Shown here: in pieces, positions 9,019 to 18,418 of the stretch
Layout: the number at the start of each line of letters is the position of its first letter
Numbering within the stretch: the first letter of the stretch is position 1
DNA from: CAIUGU01 sp963819685
GTDB lineage: Bacteria; Pseudomonadota; Gammaproteobacteria; Steroidobacterales; Steroidobacteraceae
NCBI GenBank assembly: GCA_963819685.1
Contig: CAWFXI010000003.1
Span: 62,001-126,000 of the forward strand
Length of the DNA stretch: 64,000 bases
Reading direction: 5' to 3'
Made by a program: the position numbers and the translations under genes
Notes under the pieces: generated by a model
Databases searched by the model: none
What the model saw: the letters and a program-made list of their open reading frames with translations, nothing else
What the model was told of the DNA's origin: nothing

Positions 9019-9339
9019 ATGGTCAGAGCCTTGAAGGATGAAGAGGTCACCACTGACAAGCTGCTCAAGGATCTGCAGACCGTCGTGGCGGATGCCGAGG
9101 CGCTGCTGAAAGCCACTGCTGGACAGGCCGGCGAAAAAATCCAGGAAGCGAGGGCCCGGGCCGAGGCATCCCTGACTGCTGCGCGTGAACGCCTGAGTGG
9201 CGCGGAAGAGGATGCACTCAAACAGGCTCGCGAGCTCGTGACTGAAGGCGAGCAGTACATCAAGCAGAACCCCTGGGCTGCCTTAGGCGTAGCCGCCGGG
9301 GTTGGCCTGCTGGTCGGCCTGTTGCTCAGCCGTCGCTAG
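9019..9339 (+). CDS. DUF883/YqjD-type ribosome-associated inner-membrane protein
   Basis: A 106-residue protein with a long charged, alanine-rich helical N-terminus, the motif EQYIKQNPWAALGVAAG and a C-terminal membrane helix (about residues 84-102) ending LLLSRR. This is the ElaB/YqjD (DUF883) architecture. Members are C-tail-anchored and some bind stationary-phase ribosomes. I chose the ATG at 9019 because AGGAGA precedes it at good spacing; an in-frame ATG 51 bases upstream has no such site. It opens a three-gene run matching yqjD-yqjE-yqjK. Confidence 0.88.
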   Translation: MVRALKDEEVTTDKLLKDLQTVVADAEALLKATAGQAGEKIQEARARAEASLTAARERLSGAEEDALKQARELVTEGEQYIKQNPWAALGVAAGVGLLVGLLLSRR

Positions 9340-9382
9340 CCTTCAGACCGGCACCCATCAATGAGCCGCCAATGAGCCACCC

Positions 9383-9787
9383 ATGAGCGAGTCCGGACAG
9401 GCCGAGGAGTCGGGCCCGATCAGCAGCCTGCTCGGATCGTTGACCAAAGTGCTGACGACCCTGGTCGGTATCGCGCAGACGCGGCTGGAGATTCTGTCCA
9501 CCGAACTGCAACAGGAAGTGACGCAGGCCGTGCAACTGCTGATCTGGGCATTCGTGGCATTGTTTGCTGCCGGGATGGGGCTGTTTCTCGGTGCCCTGGT
9601 GCTGATCATCGTATTCTGGGATACGCACCGGATCCTGGTCGCCGTGCTCGTGACGGCCTTCTACCTGCTCCTCGCAGTGGTGGCCGCACTGATCCTGCTC
9701 GGCAAGCTCCGGAAACGTGGCAGGCTGTTCGAAGCCACGATTGCGGAGTTTGCGAAGGACCGCGAACACCTGAACTCGCGTCGCTGA
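9383..9787 (+). CDS. phage holin family/YqjE-like membrane protein
   Basis: A 134-residue protein with an N-terminal amphipathic segment (LLGSLTKVLTTLVGIAQTRL) and two membrane helices at about residues 50-75 and 82-108. This matches the Actino-holin/YqjE family, which despite its name is a cellular membrane protein of unknown function that travels with DUF883 proteins. It lies 43 bp after the DUF883 gene and 16 bp before the YqjK-like gene in the same orientation, which supports one transcription unit. Confidence 0.85.
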   Translation: MSESGQAEESGPISSLLGSLTKVLTTLVGIAQTRLEILSTELQQEVTQAVQLLIWAFVALFAAGMGLFLGALVLIIVFWDTHRILVAVLVTAFYLLLAVVAALILLGKLRKRGRLFEATIAEFAKDREHLNSRR

Positions 9788-9803
9788 TGTCCGGAATACT
9801 GTC

Positions 9804-10091
9804 ATGAGCGACCACCTGAGCGAACTGCAGCAGCGGCGCGCGATGCTTGAAATCAAGTCGGCTTCGCAGCGCCAGCAACTCGGCGCAGCGGTTGGATCCA
9901 TCGAAGCCAGGCTCAGCGGTATCGAGCAGGGTGTCGGCAAGGCACGGAAGCTGTTGCAGCGTCCTGCCGTGCTGGCGGGCGGTGCGGTGCTTGGGCTGCT
10001 GATCGGTCCGCGACGTCTTCTGAGGCTCGCCGCTCAGGGAACGCTTGCCTTCGCTGCAGTGAAAAAACTCTTGAAGTACGTTCGTATTTGA
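9804..10091 (+). CDS. YqjK-like small membrane-associated protein
   Basis: A 95-residue protein that begins with a heptad-rich helix (SELQQRRAMLEIKSASQRQQL). A glycine-rich hydrophobic stretch, LAGGAVLGLLIGPRRLL, is followed by a basic C-terminus. Size, position and the ERR/QQRR start resemble YqjK, the third gene of the E. coli yqjDEK cluster; the identification rests mainly on context. A hairpin at 10150-10179 probably ends the unit. Confidence 0.7.
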   Translation: MSDHLSELQQRRAMLEIKSASQRQQLGAAVGSIEARLSGIEQGVGKARKLLQRPAVLAGGAVLGLLIGPRRLLRLAAQGTLAFAAVKKLLKYVRI

Positions 10092-10149
10092 CAGGGTGGG
10101 GTAACGCCCTTTGCCCTACCCTGTTATTCCGGGCCACGGATGGCTCGGC

Positions 10150-10179
10150 GAAATCATCGAGTGCTTACTCGTTGATTTC
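10150..10179. terminator. long imperfect hairpin, probable bidirectional terminator
   Basis: The arms GAAATCA and TGATTTC (7 bp) continue past one T-T mismatch into CGAGT and ACTCG, closed by the loop GCTT. The hairpin sits in the 153-bp gap between two convergent genes. It has no long T tract on either side, so it may be a weak or Rho-assisted terminator. A second small hairpin, CCGGCG with CGCCGG around TTT, lies at 10196-10210. Confidence 0.5.
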
Positions 10180-10244
10180 GGGGGCCGGCTGAACCCCGGC
10201 GTTTCGCCGGATTCGGATGCAAAAGGCACGGATAGACTTCTGCA

Positions 10245-11006
10245 TCACAATTCTGACGTCTTCAGGGCGCCCTCGCGCAGGCGGCGCAACAGCTCGGCTG
10301 CGTGGCGGCGGCTTACCTGCAACGGTTCGGAGCCTGCACGCATCCGGACCTGGTACTGGCCTTCTGCTATGCGCTCCACCGCTGCAATGTGCTTCTCCGC
10401 TATCAGGGCGCTGCGGTGAATGCGCAGAAAGTCCGGCGCAAACTCATCGTGCAGGGTCTTCAGTGACTCATCGATCAGGTCTTCGCCGCCGGCATGACGC
10501 ACGGTGACGTATTTCTGGTCAGCGAGGAAACAGTAGATGTCGCTCACGGGAATCAGGCGCAACTGTTCGCCGAGCCGGGTGCAGATGTGCTGGCGACGGG
10601 TCTCCATCCTGGCAGCCGCCGTAACGCGGAGCAGGCTCGGGCCGCTTATTCGCACAGCATGTTGCAGTGCCCGGGCCAGTTTCTCCTTGCGGATGGGTTT
10701 GAGCAGATAGCCGACCGCCAGGGTCTCGAAAGCTTCCAATGCATACTGGTCGTAGGCCGTCGTGAAGATGACCGCGGGTGGCCGTTCCAGGGTGACCAGG
10801 TGCCGCGCCACTTCCATGCCATTGAGCCCCGGCATGCGCACATCCAGCAGCACGATGCCCGGCTCGAGTTTCGTGCAGGCCTCAAGAGCTTCGCGTCCGT
10901 CGGCGGCTTCGCCCACGCACTCACAGTCATCGATTTCGGCCAGCAACCGCTTCAGCCGGTCGCGTGCCGGAGCCTCGTCGTCAACGATAAGGACACGCGT
11001 GGCCAT
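10245..11006 (-). CDS. LytTR-family response regulator (AlgR-like)
   Basis: A 253-residue regulator. The receiver domain (residues 1-120) has the acidic pair D9/D10, phospho-acceptor D55 in LLDVRMPG, and lysine in LLKPIRKEKL. The LytTR DNA-binding domain (about 145-250) contains VSDIYCFLADQKYVTVRH and FLRIHRSALI. LytTR proteins bind short direct repeats upstream of target promoters. Its partner is the kinase encoded just upstream, 165 bp away, with an inverted heptamer array between them. The array replaces any purine-rich ribosome-binding site: the mRNA just before the ATG is C/T-rich. Confidence 0.93.
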   Translation of the reverse strand: MATRVLIVDDEAPARDRLKRLLAEIDDCECVGEAADGREALEACTKLEPGIVLLDVRMPGLNGMEVARHLVTLERPPAVIFTTAYDQYALEAFETLAVGYLLKPIRKEKLARALQHAVRISGPSLLRVTAAARMETRRQHICTRLGEQLRLIPVSDIYCFLADQKYVTVRHAGGEDLIDESLKTLHDEFAPDFLRIHRSALIAEKHIAAVERIAEGQYQVRMRAGSEPLQVSRRHAAELLRRLREGALKTSEL

Positions 11007-11011
11007 CAGGA

Positions 11012-11165
11012 GAAGGGGATAGGGGATAGGGGATAGGGGACAGTGTGAGATCGATGAATACCCGCTATCCGGTAAGGATCAGATAGTCGGGATCTGGCAT
11101 GGACGGCAGAGAAGGCACGTCTCTCCTTCTGCACTGTCCCCCGTCCCCTATCCCCTATCCCCTTC
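11012..11165. repeat. inverted pair of GGGGATA heptamer arrays, G-quadruplex-capable
   Basis: The left arm at 11012-11045 contains four GGGG runs separated by ATA, a period-7 array. The right arm at 11132-11165 is its reverse complement over 34 nt with two mismatches. About 86 bp of unremarkable sequence separates them. Both arms meet the simple G4-N3-G4-N3-G4-N3-G4 pattern on their G-rich strand, and together they could extrude as a cruciform or form a long RNA stem. The pair fills the gap between the kinase stop at 11172 and the regulator start at 11006. Confidence 0.85.
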
Positions 11166-11171
11166 ATCGGG

Positions 11172-12251
11172 TTATTCCTGGTAAGGAAAAACGAGAGTGA
11201 CCCTGTATTCGCCGCCTTCCTGGCTGACTTCGACACGCGATTGTCCGGGCCATGCGAGGTCGAGGCGCTGGCGGATGTTGTCGAGCGCCAGGCGATTGCC
11301 ACGGCGCTCCGTTGGTGCGGCATCCGCCGACAGCGGATTGCGTACCTCAAGCTCGATCATGGAGCCATCGAAGCGGCTCGTGACGGTAACCGTGCCGCCC
11401 TGCGGCAGCGTTTCGATGCCGTGATAGACGGCGTTTTCAAGTAGCGGCTGCACCAGCAGACTCGGTACGAGCGCACGCATCGGTGTATCCGCCACGTTCC
11501 AGCGTACGTGCAGCCGATCGCCCAGACGGAGCTGCTCGATCCGCTGGTAGATGCGGGCGACCTCCAGTTCCTCCTTGAGGGGAATACGCGCGCGGGCGTC
11601 GCTCAGGTTGGCGCGGAACAGGTCTGCGAGATCTTCGACGGCTTCTTCAGCGCGGCTCGGATCCGAACGCGTCAGCGACGCAATGGTGTTCATGCTGTTG
11701 AACAGGAAATGCGGGCGGATACGCGCCTGCAATGCGTGAATGCGCGCCCGGGCTTCCAGCTCGACGCTGCGTTTCCACTCCGCCGAAACGTAGAAATAGC
11801 GCAGCGCGAGGGCGCTCACGATAAAGCCGATCGCCACCGTGCGCAGCATGAAGGTGACATGGTCCCGGGGGAAGATGGTGGCAATATCGTCGAGTCCCCG
11901 CGACCAGAAGCGGCCGGTCTGAAAGACGATCTCTGCAATAACGGCAATGGTGAGCAGCAACAGGCTGAGGGCGACTGTCACAGCGCGGGTCGTAGGCATC
12001 GTGGCCAGCCAGTTACGGCTCCTGCACAGTACTGCCGACGAGGACAGGCCGAGCCATAGCAGGAACAGTGACAGGCTGGCCAGGTCGATCCAGAAACCGG
12101 ACTGCGCGCCGGGCCGCGAAATAGCGAGCACGAACGCCACCAGTTCAACGATGAGGACGATTGCAAGCGTGGCACGCGCCGCGCAGAAATCGGGCAGAAA
12201 AAAGCTGGCTTCCGGCCCGCGCGCGTTCACCTGCCCGGCAGCATCGCTCAT
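11172..12251 (-). CDS. LytS/AlgZ-type sensor histidine kinase
   Basis: A 359-residue kinase. Four to five membrane helices in residues 28-160 form the sensor. The His_kinase domain follows, with the phospho-acceptor motif RPHFLFNSMNTIASL near residue 195 and the ATP-binding segment LLVQPLLENAVYHGIE near 270. This is the LytS/YpdA-type kinase that phosphorylates LytTR regulators. Its start overlaps the stop of the upstream dehydrogenase gene by 4 nt, so the three genes probably form one operon with the regulator at 10245. Confidence 0.92.
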   Translation of the reverse strand: MSDAAGQVNARGPEASFFLPDFCAARATLAIVLIVELVAFVLAISRPGAQSGFWIDLASLSLFLLWLGLSSSAVLCRSRNWLATMPTTRAVTVALSLLLLTIAVIAEIVFQTGRFWSRGLDDIATIFPRDHVTFMLRTVAIGFIVSALALRYFYVSAEWKRSVELEARARIHALQARIRPHFLFNSMNTIASLTRSDPSRAEEAVEDLADLFRANLSDARARIPLKEELEVARIYQRIEQLRLGDRLHVRWNVADTPMRALVPSLLVQPLLENAVYHGIETLPQGGTVTVTSRFDGSMIELEVRNPLSADAAPTERRGNRLALDNIRQRLDLAWPGQSRVEVSQEGGEYRVTLVFPYQE

Positions 12252-13141
12252 GTAACAGGAGCGTCGGGGAGGCGGGCGTCGTCGAACAGAGCGTCCTTGA
12301 GACGGAACAACGTCGAAATGTCTTCGTTACCAAAGCCAAGTTCCACCAGCCGCCGGTAGTGGTGCAATGTCATTTCGATGAGGGGCAGCTGTACCCCGTG
12401 GCGTGCCGCCATGTCGCGGCAGATCTTCAGGTCCTTCTCGTGCAGCACGAGGCGGAAGCCGGCGGGGTAGCTGCCGCGTGCCATGTTCGGCGCGCGATTC
12501 ACGAAGTACCAGCTGGAGCCCGCACCTTTGCCAAGCGTTTCGATCAGCTTGTCCAGAGGCAGTCCTTCCGCCTTCGCAAAGGCCATTGCTTCGGCGACCG
12601 CCTGGATGATGCCCGCGCACATCAGCTGGTTGGTGGCTTTGGCAGCCTGTCCCGCGCCAGTCGGGCCGAAATGAGTGATGGTCTTGCCCATTGCCTGCAG
12701 GACGGGCAAGGCCTTCGCAAACGTCTCGGCATCGCCTCCAACCATGATCGCCAGCGTTCCGGCTTTTGCACCCTCGACCCCCCCGCTGACAGGAGCATCG
12801 AGGAAGTGAATGCCATGCTGCTGTAATTGCCGAGCTGCAAGTCGGGCGGTGTCGGCGCTGATCGTGGAGCAGTCAATGAAGACCGTACCGGCCTTGAGGC
12901 CGGCAATCGCAGCAGCGACGATCTCAAGCACATCCGCGTCAGCCGAGACACAGGACACTACGACATCGCAGAGCGAAGCGAGTTGCTGAGGTGAGCTGGC
13001 CGCAATGCAGCCCGTTTCTGCTGCAAGGTCCAGAGCCTTTGCGGGGGAGCGGTTCCAGGCCGCTGCCAGCAGGTCCTGTTTGTGAAGATTGCGGGCCATC
13101 GGCAGCCCCATGGCGCCCAACCCGAGGAAGCCGACTTTCAT
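12248..13141 (-). CDS. 3-hydroxyisobutyrate dehydrogenase-family NAD(P) oxidoreductase
   Basis: A 297-residue beta-hydroxyacid dehydrogenase. GFLGLGAMGLPMARNL at residues 4-19 is the Rossmann motif. FLDAPVSGGVEGAKAGTL is the substrate-binding signature, and GQAAKATNQL carries the catalytic lysine near residue 170. The substrate could be 3-hydroxyisobutyrate, tartronate semialdehyde or a succinic-semialdehyde-type compound; nothing nearby decides this. It is the first gene of the unit with the LytS/LytTR pair, an unusual pairing. Confidence 0.85.
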   Translation of the reverse strand: MKVGFLGLGAMGLPMARNLHKQDLLAAAWNRSPAKALDLAAETGCIAASSPQQLASLCDVVVSCVSADADVLEIVAAAIAGLKAGTVFIDCSTISADTARLAARQLQQHGIHFLDAPVSGGVEGAKAGTLAIMVGGDAETFAKALPVLQAMGKTITHFGPTGAGQAAKATNQLMCAGIIQAVAEAMAFAKAEGLPLDKLIETLGKGAGSSWYFVNRAPNMARGSYPAGFRLVLHEKDLKICRDMAARHGVQLPLIEMTLHHYRRLVELGFGNEDISTLFRLKDALFDDARLPDAPVT

Positions 13142-13220
13142 TTAACGAGTAGCTCCAGTATCGGGGCTTGGGTGCACGGATCGCCGCTACTTGCACATCT
13201 CTGCTACGGCAGCCTTGGCT

Positions 13221-13641
13221 TCATTGCGAGCCTGCGGTCAGTTCGGCATCCGTGAGGTAGCGGCGCTGGCCGTCGGGCAGGGATTCATAGAGACGCTTGG
13301 AGGTGCTGTAGGAGGCGTCGCGTTCACGGGCTTTCGCGCACTGCTCGGCTTTGGCCGTCGCCGTGATCTGCGCAGCCCCGCGCTGATCTGCCGCCTGGGC
13401 GGCTGCCTGCCGTCGCGCGGTGTCCTCTGCAGCAACGCGCGCCTGGTCGGCTTCGGACCGCGCTGCGAGCGCCACGGTGTCCGTAGCGCGCGACTGCACG
13501 GCAAGCTTCTGCGGCCGGGAGCAGGGCTGGCTTGTCCGTGTACTGCACATTGCCCTGTGCATCGACAAAACGGTAGACGTCTGCGAAGGCACCCGACGAG
13601 AGGGTCAGTAGCGCAACAAAACCAAGTACGAGTCGCGTCAT
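13221..13641 (-). pseudogene. DUF4124 domain protein with a single-base frameshift
   Basis: From an ATG at 13641 the sequence reads a signal peptide and a DUF4124 start: MTRLVLGFVALLTLSSGAFA, then DVYRFVDAQGNVQYTDKPA. After about residue 42 the sensible frame moves to another register, continuing KLAVQSRATDTVALAARSE through a charged helix to YESLPDGQRRYLTDAEL and a TGA at 13221. The span is 421 nt, one base more than a whole number of codons, and the extra base lies near 13505-13520. DUF4124 proteins are small periplasmic proteins of unknown function. Sequencing error or real inactivation cannot be told apart here. Confidence 0.8.
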
Positions 13642-13681
13642 GGGGCAAACCTCTTCGAGGAGCGCCAGGGAGGGCCGCTCG

Positions 13682-14020
13682 TCAGATTGCGTTGGAATCG
13701 GTCTCGCCGGTACGGATCCTGATTACCTGTACAAGTTCGGTCACGAAAATCTTGCCATCGCCGATCTTCCCAGTCCGTGAGGCAGTGGTGATTGCTTCAA
13801 TGACGGCTTCGGCCCGGGCATCGTCCACCGCGACCTCGATCTTGGTCTTGGGCAGAAAATCGACCACATATTCGGCCCCCCGGTACAGTTCGGTATGCCC
13901 CCGCTGCCGGCCAAATCCCTTGACCTCGGTTACCGTGACACCCTGGATCCCTGCCTCGGACAGGGCTTCGCGGACGTCGTCCAGCTTGAACGGCTTGATG
14001 ATCGCAGTAATCAGTTTCAT
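13682..14020 (-). CDS. PII nitrogen-regulatory protein (separate unit)
   Basis: A 112-residue PII protein that senses ATP/ADP and 2-oxoglutarate and controls partners such as AmtB, GlnE or NtrB. MKLITAIIKPFKLDDVREAL is the family start. The T-loop reads GHTELYRGAEYVVDFLPK, with uridylylation tyrosine Y51, and TGKIGDGKIFV is the C-terminal signature. I chose the ATG at 14020 with GGGAG upstream; a TTG three bases earlier is less likely. It lies downstream of amtB but beyond a strong terminator, so it is a separate unit. It is a close paralog of the gene at 15874. Confidence 0.95.
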   Translation of the reverse strand: MKLITAIIKPFKLDDVREALSEAGIQGVTVTEVKGFGRQRGHTELYRGAEYVVDFLPKTKIEVAVDDARAEAVIEAITTASRTGKIGDGKIFVTELVQVIRIRTGETDSNAI

Positions 14021-14144
14021 CAATAACTCCCGGTACTTAAACGTTGATTGCGGACCCCTTGCGAGGCCCTTGAAGCTTGGGCCGAGTGTAACAGGATCAG
14101 GCTTGCCCGCCAGCCGATTGGGTAGTCAATGCCTGGCCCGACTG

Positions 14145-14180
14145 GATAAAAAAACGGGCGCCTGAGGAGGCGCCCGTTTC
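14145..14180 (-). terminator. Rho-independent terminator of the glnK-amtB unit
   Basis: On the minus strand an 11-bp perfect stem (AAACGGGCGCC with GGCGCCCGTTT, 14152-14179) closes a six-base loop. It is followed immediately by a run of seven T. It lies about 45 bp after the amtB stop and ahead of the second PII gene. Confidence 0.93.
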
Positions 14181-14222
14181 CCGTAAGGGGGACCGGTCGA
14201 ATCCGGTCCCTGCAGCCGTCCT

Positions 14223-15743
<1,521 letters not shown>

Positions 15744-15873
15744 TGTCGTTCTCCTGCGAGGTACTTCTAATGGGTGCGGAAAGGAAGGCTGACTAAAGGT
15801 GACTTGAGGAACTGATTGCGAATCATGGCTGTACATAAGGAACTGCTGCTGGCGAACTTCTGGACCAGGGTTT

Positions 15874-16212
15874 TCAGACGGCTTCCGCGCCAACTTCGCC
15901 AGTGCGGATGCGCACCGCCTGTTCGAGGTTCAGGACGAAGATCTTGCCGTCGCCGATCTTTCCCGTGCGAGCCACGTTGGTGATGGCCTCGACCACCTGC
16001 TCGACGATGGTGTCGTCGACGGCCAGCTCGATCTTGGTCTTGGGCAGGAAATCGACCCGGTATTCGGCGCCCCGATAGAGCTCCGTATGCCCGCGCTGAC
16101 GCCCAAACCCCTGGACCTCCGTTACGGTAATGCCTTGAACGCCGATATCCGCTACGGCCTGGCGAACGTCATCGAGCTTGAAGGGCTTGATGATTGCGGT
16201 AATCAGCTTCAT
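15874..16212 (-). CDS. glnK: PII protein GlnK, co-transcribed with amtB
   Basis: A 112-residue PII protein: MKLITAIIKPFKLDDVRQAV, T-loop GHTELYRGAEYRVDFLPK with Y51, and TGKIGDGKIFVLNLEQAVRIRTGE. The arrangement glnK-amtB is the classic pairing in which GlnK binds AmtB at the membrane. The start at 16212 is the conserved family start; longer frames upstream are not family-like. A sigma-54 promoter and an NtrC-type palindrome lie 70-165 bp upstream, which is why I call this copy GlnK and leave the 13682 copy unnamed. Confidence 0.95.
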   Translation of the reverse strand: MKLITAIIKPFKLDDVRQAVADIGVQGITVTEVQGFGRQRGHTELYRGAEYRVDFLPKTKIELAVDDTIVEQVVEAITNVARTGKIGDGKIFVLNLEQAVRIRTGEVGAEAV

Positions 16213-16283
16213 GCAGTGCCTAACTCCAGATGAACAGTTCTGACGGGACCGAGGCTCAAGCTCGATTCCGCGCCGGATCGAGA

Positions 16284-16300
16284 ATGCATCTTCTGTGCCA
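16284..16300 (-). promoter_or_regulatory. sigma-54 promoter of glnK-amtB
   Basis: The minus strand reads TGGCAC-AGAAG-ATGCAT, with the diagnostic GG and GC dinucleotides exactly 10 nt apart (consensus TGGCAC-N5-TTGCW, one mismatch). It lies about 70 bp upstream of the glnK start. Sigma-54 promoters need an activator such as NtrC, and a matching site lies at 16363. Confidence 0.85.
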
Positions 16301-16362
16301 CGCATCCGGGCCGAAAGTTGGGGCATGGAATGGTGGAGTTCACCGGTTCGAGTCGTCCTCGG

Positions 16363-16379
16363 CGCACCAAATCGGTGCG
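16363..16379. promoter_or_regulatory. NtrC-type enhancer palindrome
   Basis: CGCACC-AAATC-GGTGCG is a perfect 6-bp dyad with a 5-nt spacer, matching the NtrC consensus GCACC-N5-GGTGC. It is about 70 bp upstream of the sigma-54 -24 element, a normal enhancer distance. The rest of the 365-bp gap between 16213 and 16577 shows no gene. Confidence 0.8.
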
Positions 16380-16577
16380 GAGTCGTTTAGGGCTGCCTCA
16401 TGGCGGAGCGGACGCCGCTGGCTTGCGCTATCGGGGCCACTCAATGGGGCAACCGACCACCAGAATCTGCAGGTTCAGCGAGTTTTTTACGGCTTGTCAG
16501 GGCTGATCGGCGGACCTAGTCTGCTTGCACGCAGGCTCGTATCGCATTCTCAACACCCTTTGATCAGGCAGAACCCC

Positions 16578-16826
16578 ATGGACCCACGTTTCATCGACGA
16601 ACTCGCAAAGCGCATGTCAGCCGCGCTTCCCCCGGGGATTGCAGCCTTCAAGCAGGATCTGGAAGCCAATTTCAAGTCAGTCCTGCAATCTGGCCTGGCC
16701 CGGCTCGACCTGGTCACGCGCGAGGAATTCGATGCTCAGACCGGCGTGCTGAAGCGGACCCGCGAGAAACTGACGGCCCTGGAAGAGCGGCTGTCAGCCC
16801 TCGAGGCTGGACGAAAGGGCGCCTGA
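16578..16826 (+). CDS. ubiK: UbiK-type ubiquinone biosynthesis accessory factor (YqiC/BMFP)
   Basis: An 82-residue protein: MDPRFIDELAKRMSAALPPG, then an amphipathic helix and a C-terminal coiled coil (LKRTREKLTALEERLSALE). This is the BMFP/YqiC family. E. coli UbiK binds UbiJ and helps the soluble ubiquinone-biosynthesis complex. The frame continues upstream, but family members start at MDP, so 16578 is the start. It stands immediately before comM, a common gammaproteobacterial arrangement. Confidence 0.9.
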   Translation: MDPRFIDELAKRMSAALPPGIAAFKQDLEANFKSVLQSGLARLDLVTREEFDAQTGVLKRTREKLTALEERLSALEAGRKGA

Positions 16827-16887
16827 AACCGGAATTGGCGCGTCCTGCGACGCCGGCAACTGGTAGTTGAATCGAGGGAGGCCATGG

Positions 16888-18396
16888 ATGGCCATAGCGA
16901 CCATATTGAGTCGCGCGCAGTTCGGCATGGAAGCGCCGCTGGTGCGCGTCGAAGTTGACATCGCGAACGGGTTGCCGGCCTTCGCGATTGTCGGGCTTCC
17001 CGAAGTCGTGGTGAAGGAGAGCAAGGACCGGGTCCGCGCGGCCATCACCAACTCCAGGTTCGAGTTCCCTGCCGGCCGCATCATCGTCAACCTCGCCCCC
17101 GCGGACCTGCCGAAAGAAGGCGGTCGGTTTGACCTGCCGATCGCGGTCGGCATCCTGGTCGCCGACGGGCAGCTGGCGGCGCGAGGCCTCGAGTACTGCG
17201 AGCTCTACGGAGAGCTGTCACTGAGCGGAGAGCTCAGGCTCGCAAAGGGGGTGTTGCCAGCAGCGGTCGAGGCCGGACGCGCCGGCCATCTGCTCATCCT
17301 GCCCCACGGCAACGCGACTGAGGCCGGACTGGTCAGCAATGGTCGAGTCGCTGCGGCCCAGCACCTGCTGGAAGTGTGTGCGCATCTGACGGGCGATCGA
17401 TCCTTACCGTTGCTTGTCAGTCAGACGCCGCAGCTGCGCGCGCCCAAGGTGCCCGATCTTGCGGACGTCAAAGGCCAGGAGCATGCGCGCCGGGCGCTGG
17501 AAATCGCGGCTGCAGGATGTCACAGCCTGTTATTCATCGGCCCGCCCGGAACCGGCAAGAGCATGCTCGCGCAAAGGCTTCCTGGCTTGCTCCCTGAGCT
17601 GAGCGAAACCGAGGCACTTGAAGTGGCCGCCATCCGCTCTGTAGCGGGGCAGGGTGTGAACCTTACGGAATGGCGGGTGCGCCCCTTTCGCAATCCTCAT
17701 CACACCGCGTCGGCCATCGCGCTGGTAGGGGGTGGTGCGCATCCGCGTCCGGGTGAGGTGTCGCTGGCGCATCACGGCGTCTTGTTTCTGGACGAGTTAC
17801 CCGAGTTTGACCGGCGCGTTCTTGAAGTCCTGCGCGAACCGCTGGAGACAGGGACGATCGCGGTGTCGAGGGTGGCGCGCCAGACGGAGTTTCCGGCGCA
17901 GTTCCAGCTCGTTGCGGCGATGAATCCTTGTCCCTGCGGCTATCGGGGCGACCCGACAGGGCGGTGCCGGTGCACCACAGACCAGATCCAGCGCTATCGT
18001 CGGCGGATATCAGGCCCGCTGCTCGATCGGCTCGATATGCAGCTTGAAGTACCGAGAGTCGAGGTGGGCAGCCTGTTCGCGCCCGAGGGCGGGGGCGAAA
18101 GCAGCGCGAGCGTTGCAGCACGAGTGCGAACGGCGCGGACGCTGCAGCACTTGCGACAGAGTGTGTGCAACGCAAGGCTCGATGTCTCGGGAGTCGAGGC
18201 CCACTGCAAGCCCGCTGCAGCGGATCTCGTGCTGCTGGAGCGGGCCGCCCGGCACTTTCAGCTGTCGGCGCGGGCCTTTCATCGGATTCTTAAAGTGGCC
18301 AGGACAATCGCCGATCTCGCGGACTCCGAACGCGTGCTGGCCATTCATGTCCACGAGGCCATCGGGCTGCGTGGCCTGGAGCGGCCACGCGCCTGA
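16888..18396 (+). CDS. comM: ComM/YifB-family Mg-chelatase-like AAA ATPase
   Basis: A 502-residue AAA+ ATPase. The N-terminal Lon-protease-like fold includes GLPAFAIVGLPEVVVKESKD. The ATPase has Walker A GPPGTGKSM near residue 215 and Walker B LFLDELPEF near 300. A cysteine cluster NPCPCGYRGDPTGRCRC and a C-terminal Mg-chelatase domain follow. ComM is a hexameric helicase that extends branch migration during natural transformation. The ATG at 16888 has GGGAGG upstream and gives the conserved start MAIATILSRAQFG; a TTG at 16867 is in frame but unlikely. Confidence 0.94.
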   Translation: MAIATILSRAQFGMEAPLVRVEVDIANGLPAFAIVGLPEVVVKESKDRVRAAITNSRFEFPAGRIIVNLAPADLPKEGGRFDLPIAVGILVADGQLAARGLEYCELYGELSLSGELRLAKGVLPAAVEAGRAGHLLILPHGNATEAGLVSNGRVAAAQHLLEVCAHLTGDRSLPLLVSQTPQLRAPKVPDLADVKGQEHARRALEIAAAGCHSLLFIGPPGTGKSMLAQRLPGLLPELSETEALEVAAIRSVAGQGVNLTEWRVRPFRNPHHTASAIALVGGGAHPRPGEVSLAHHGVLFLDELPEFDRRVLEVLREPLETGTIAVSRVARQTEFPAQFQLVAAMNPCPCGYRGDPTGRCRCTTDQIQRYRRRISGPLLDRLDMQLEVPRVEVGSLFAPEGGGESSASVAARVRTARTLQHLRQSVCNARLDVSGVEAHCKPAAADLVLLERAARHFQLSARAFHRILKVARTIADLADSERVLAIHVHEAIGLRGLERPRA

Positions 18397-18418
18397 CATC
18401 CGCCAATTCAGCAACAGG

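Noticed and set aside
16345..16369. GGTTCGAGTC followed by GCACCA, resembling a tRNA 3' end
   Set aside because: The would-be T-stem does not pair, and the GCACCA is the left half of the NtrC-type palindrome.
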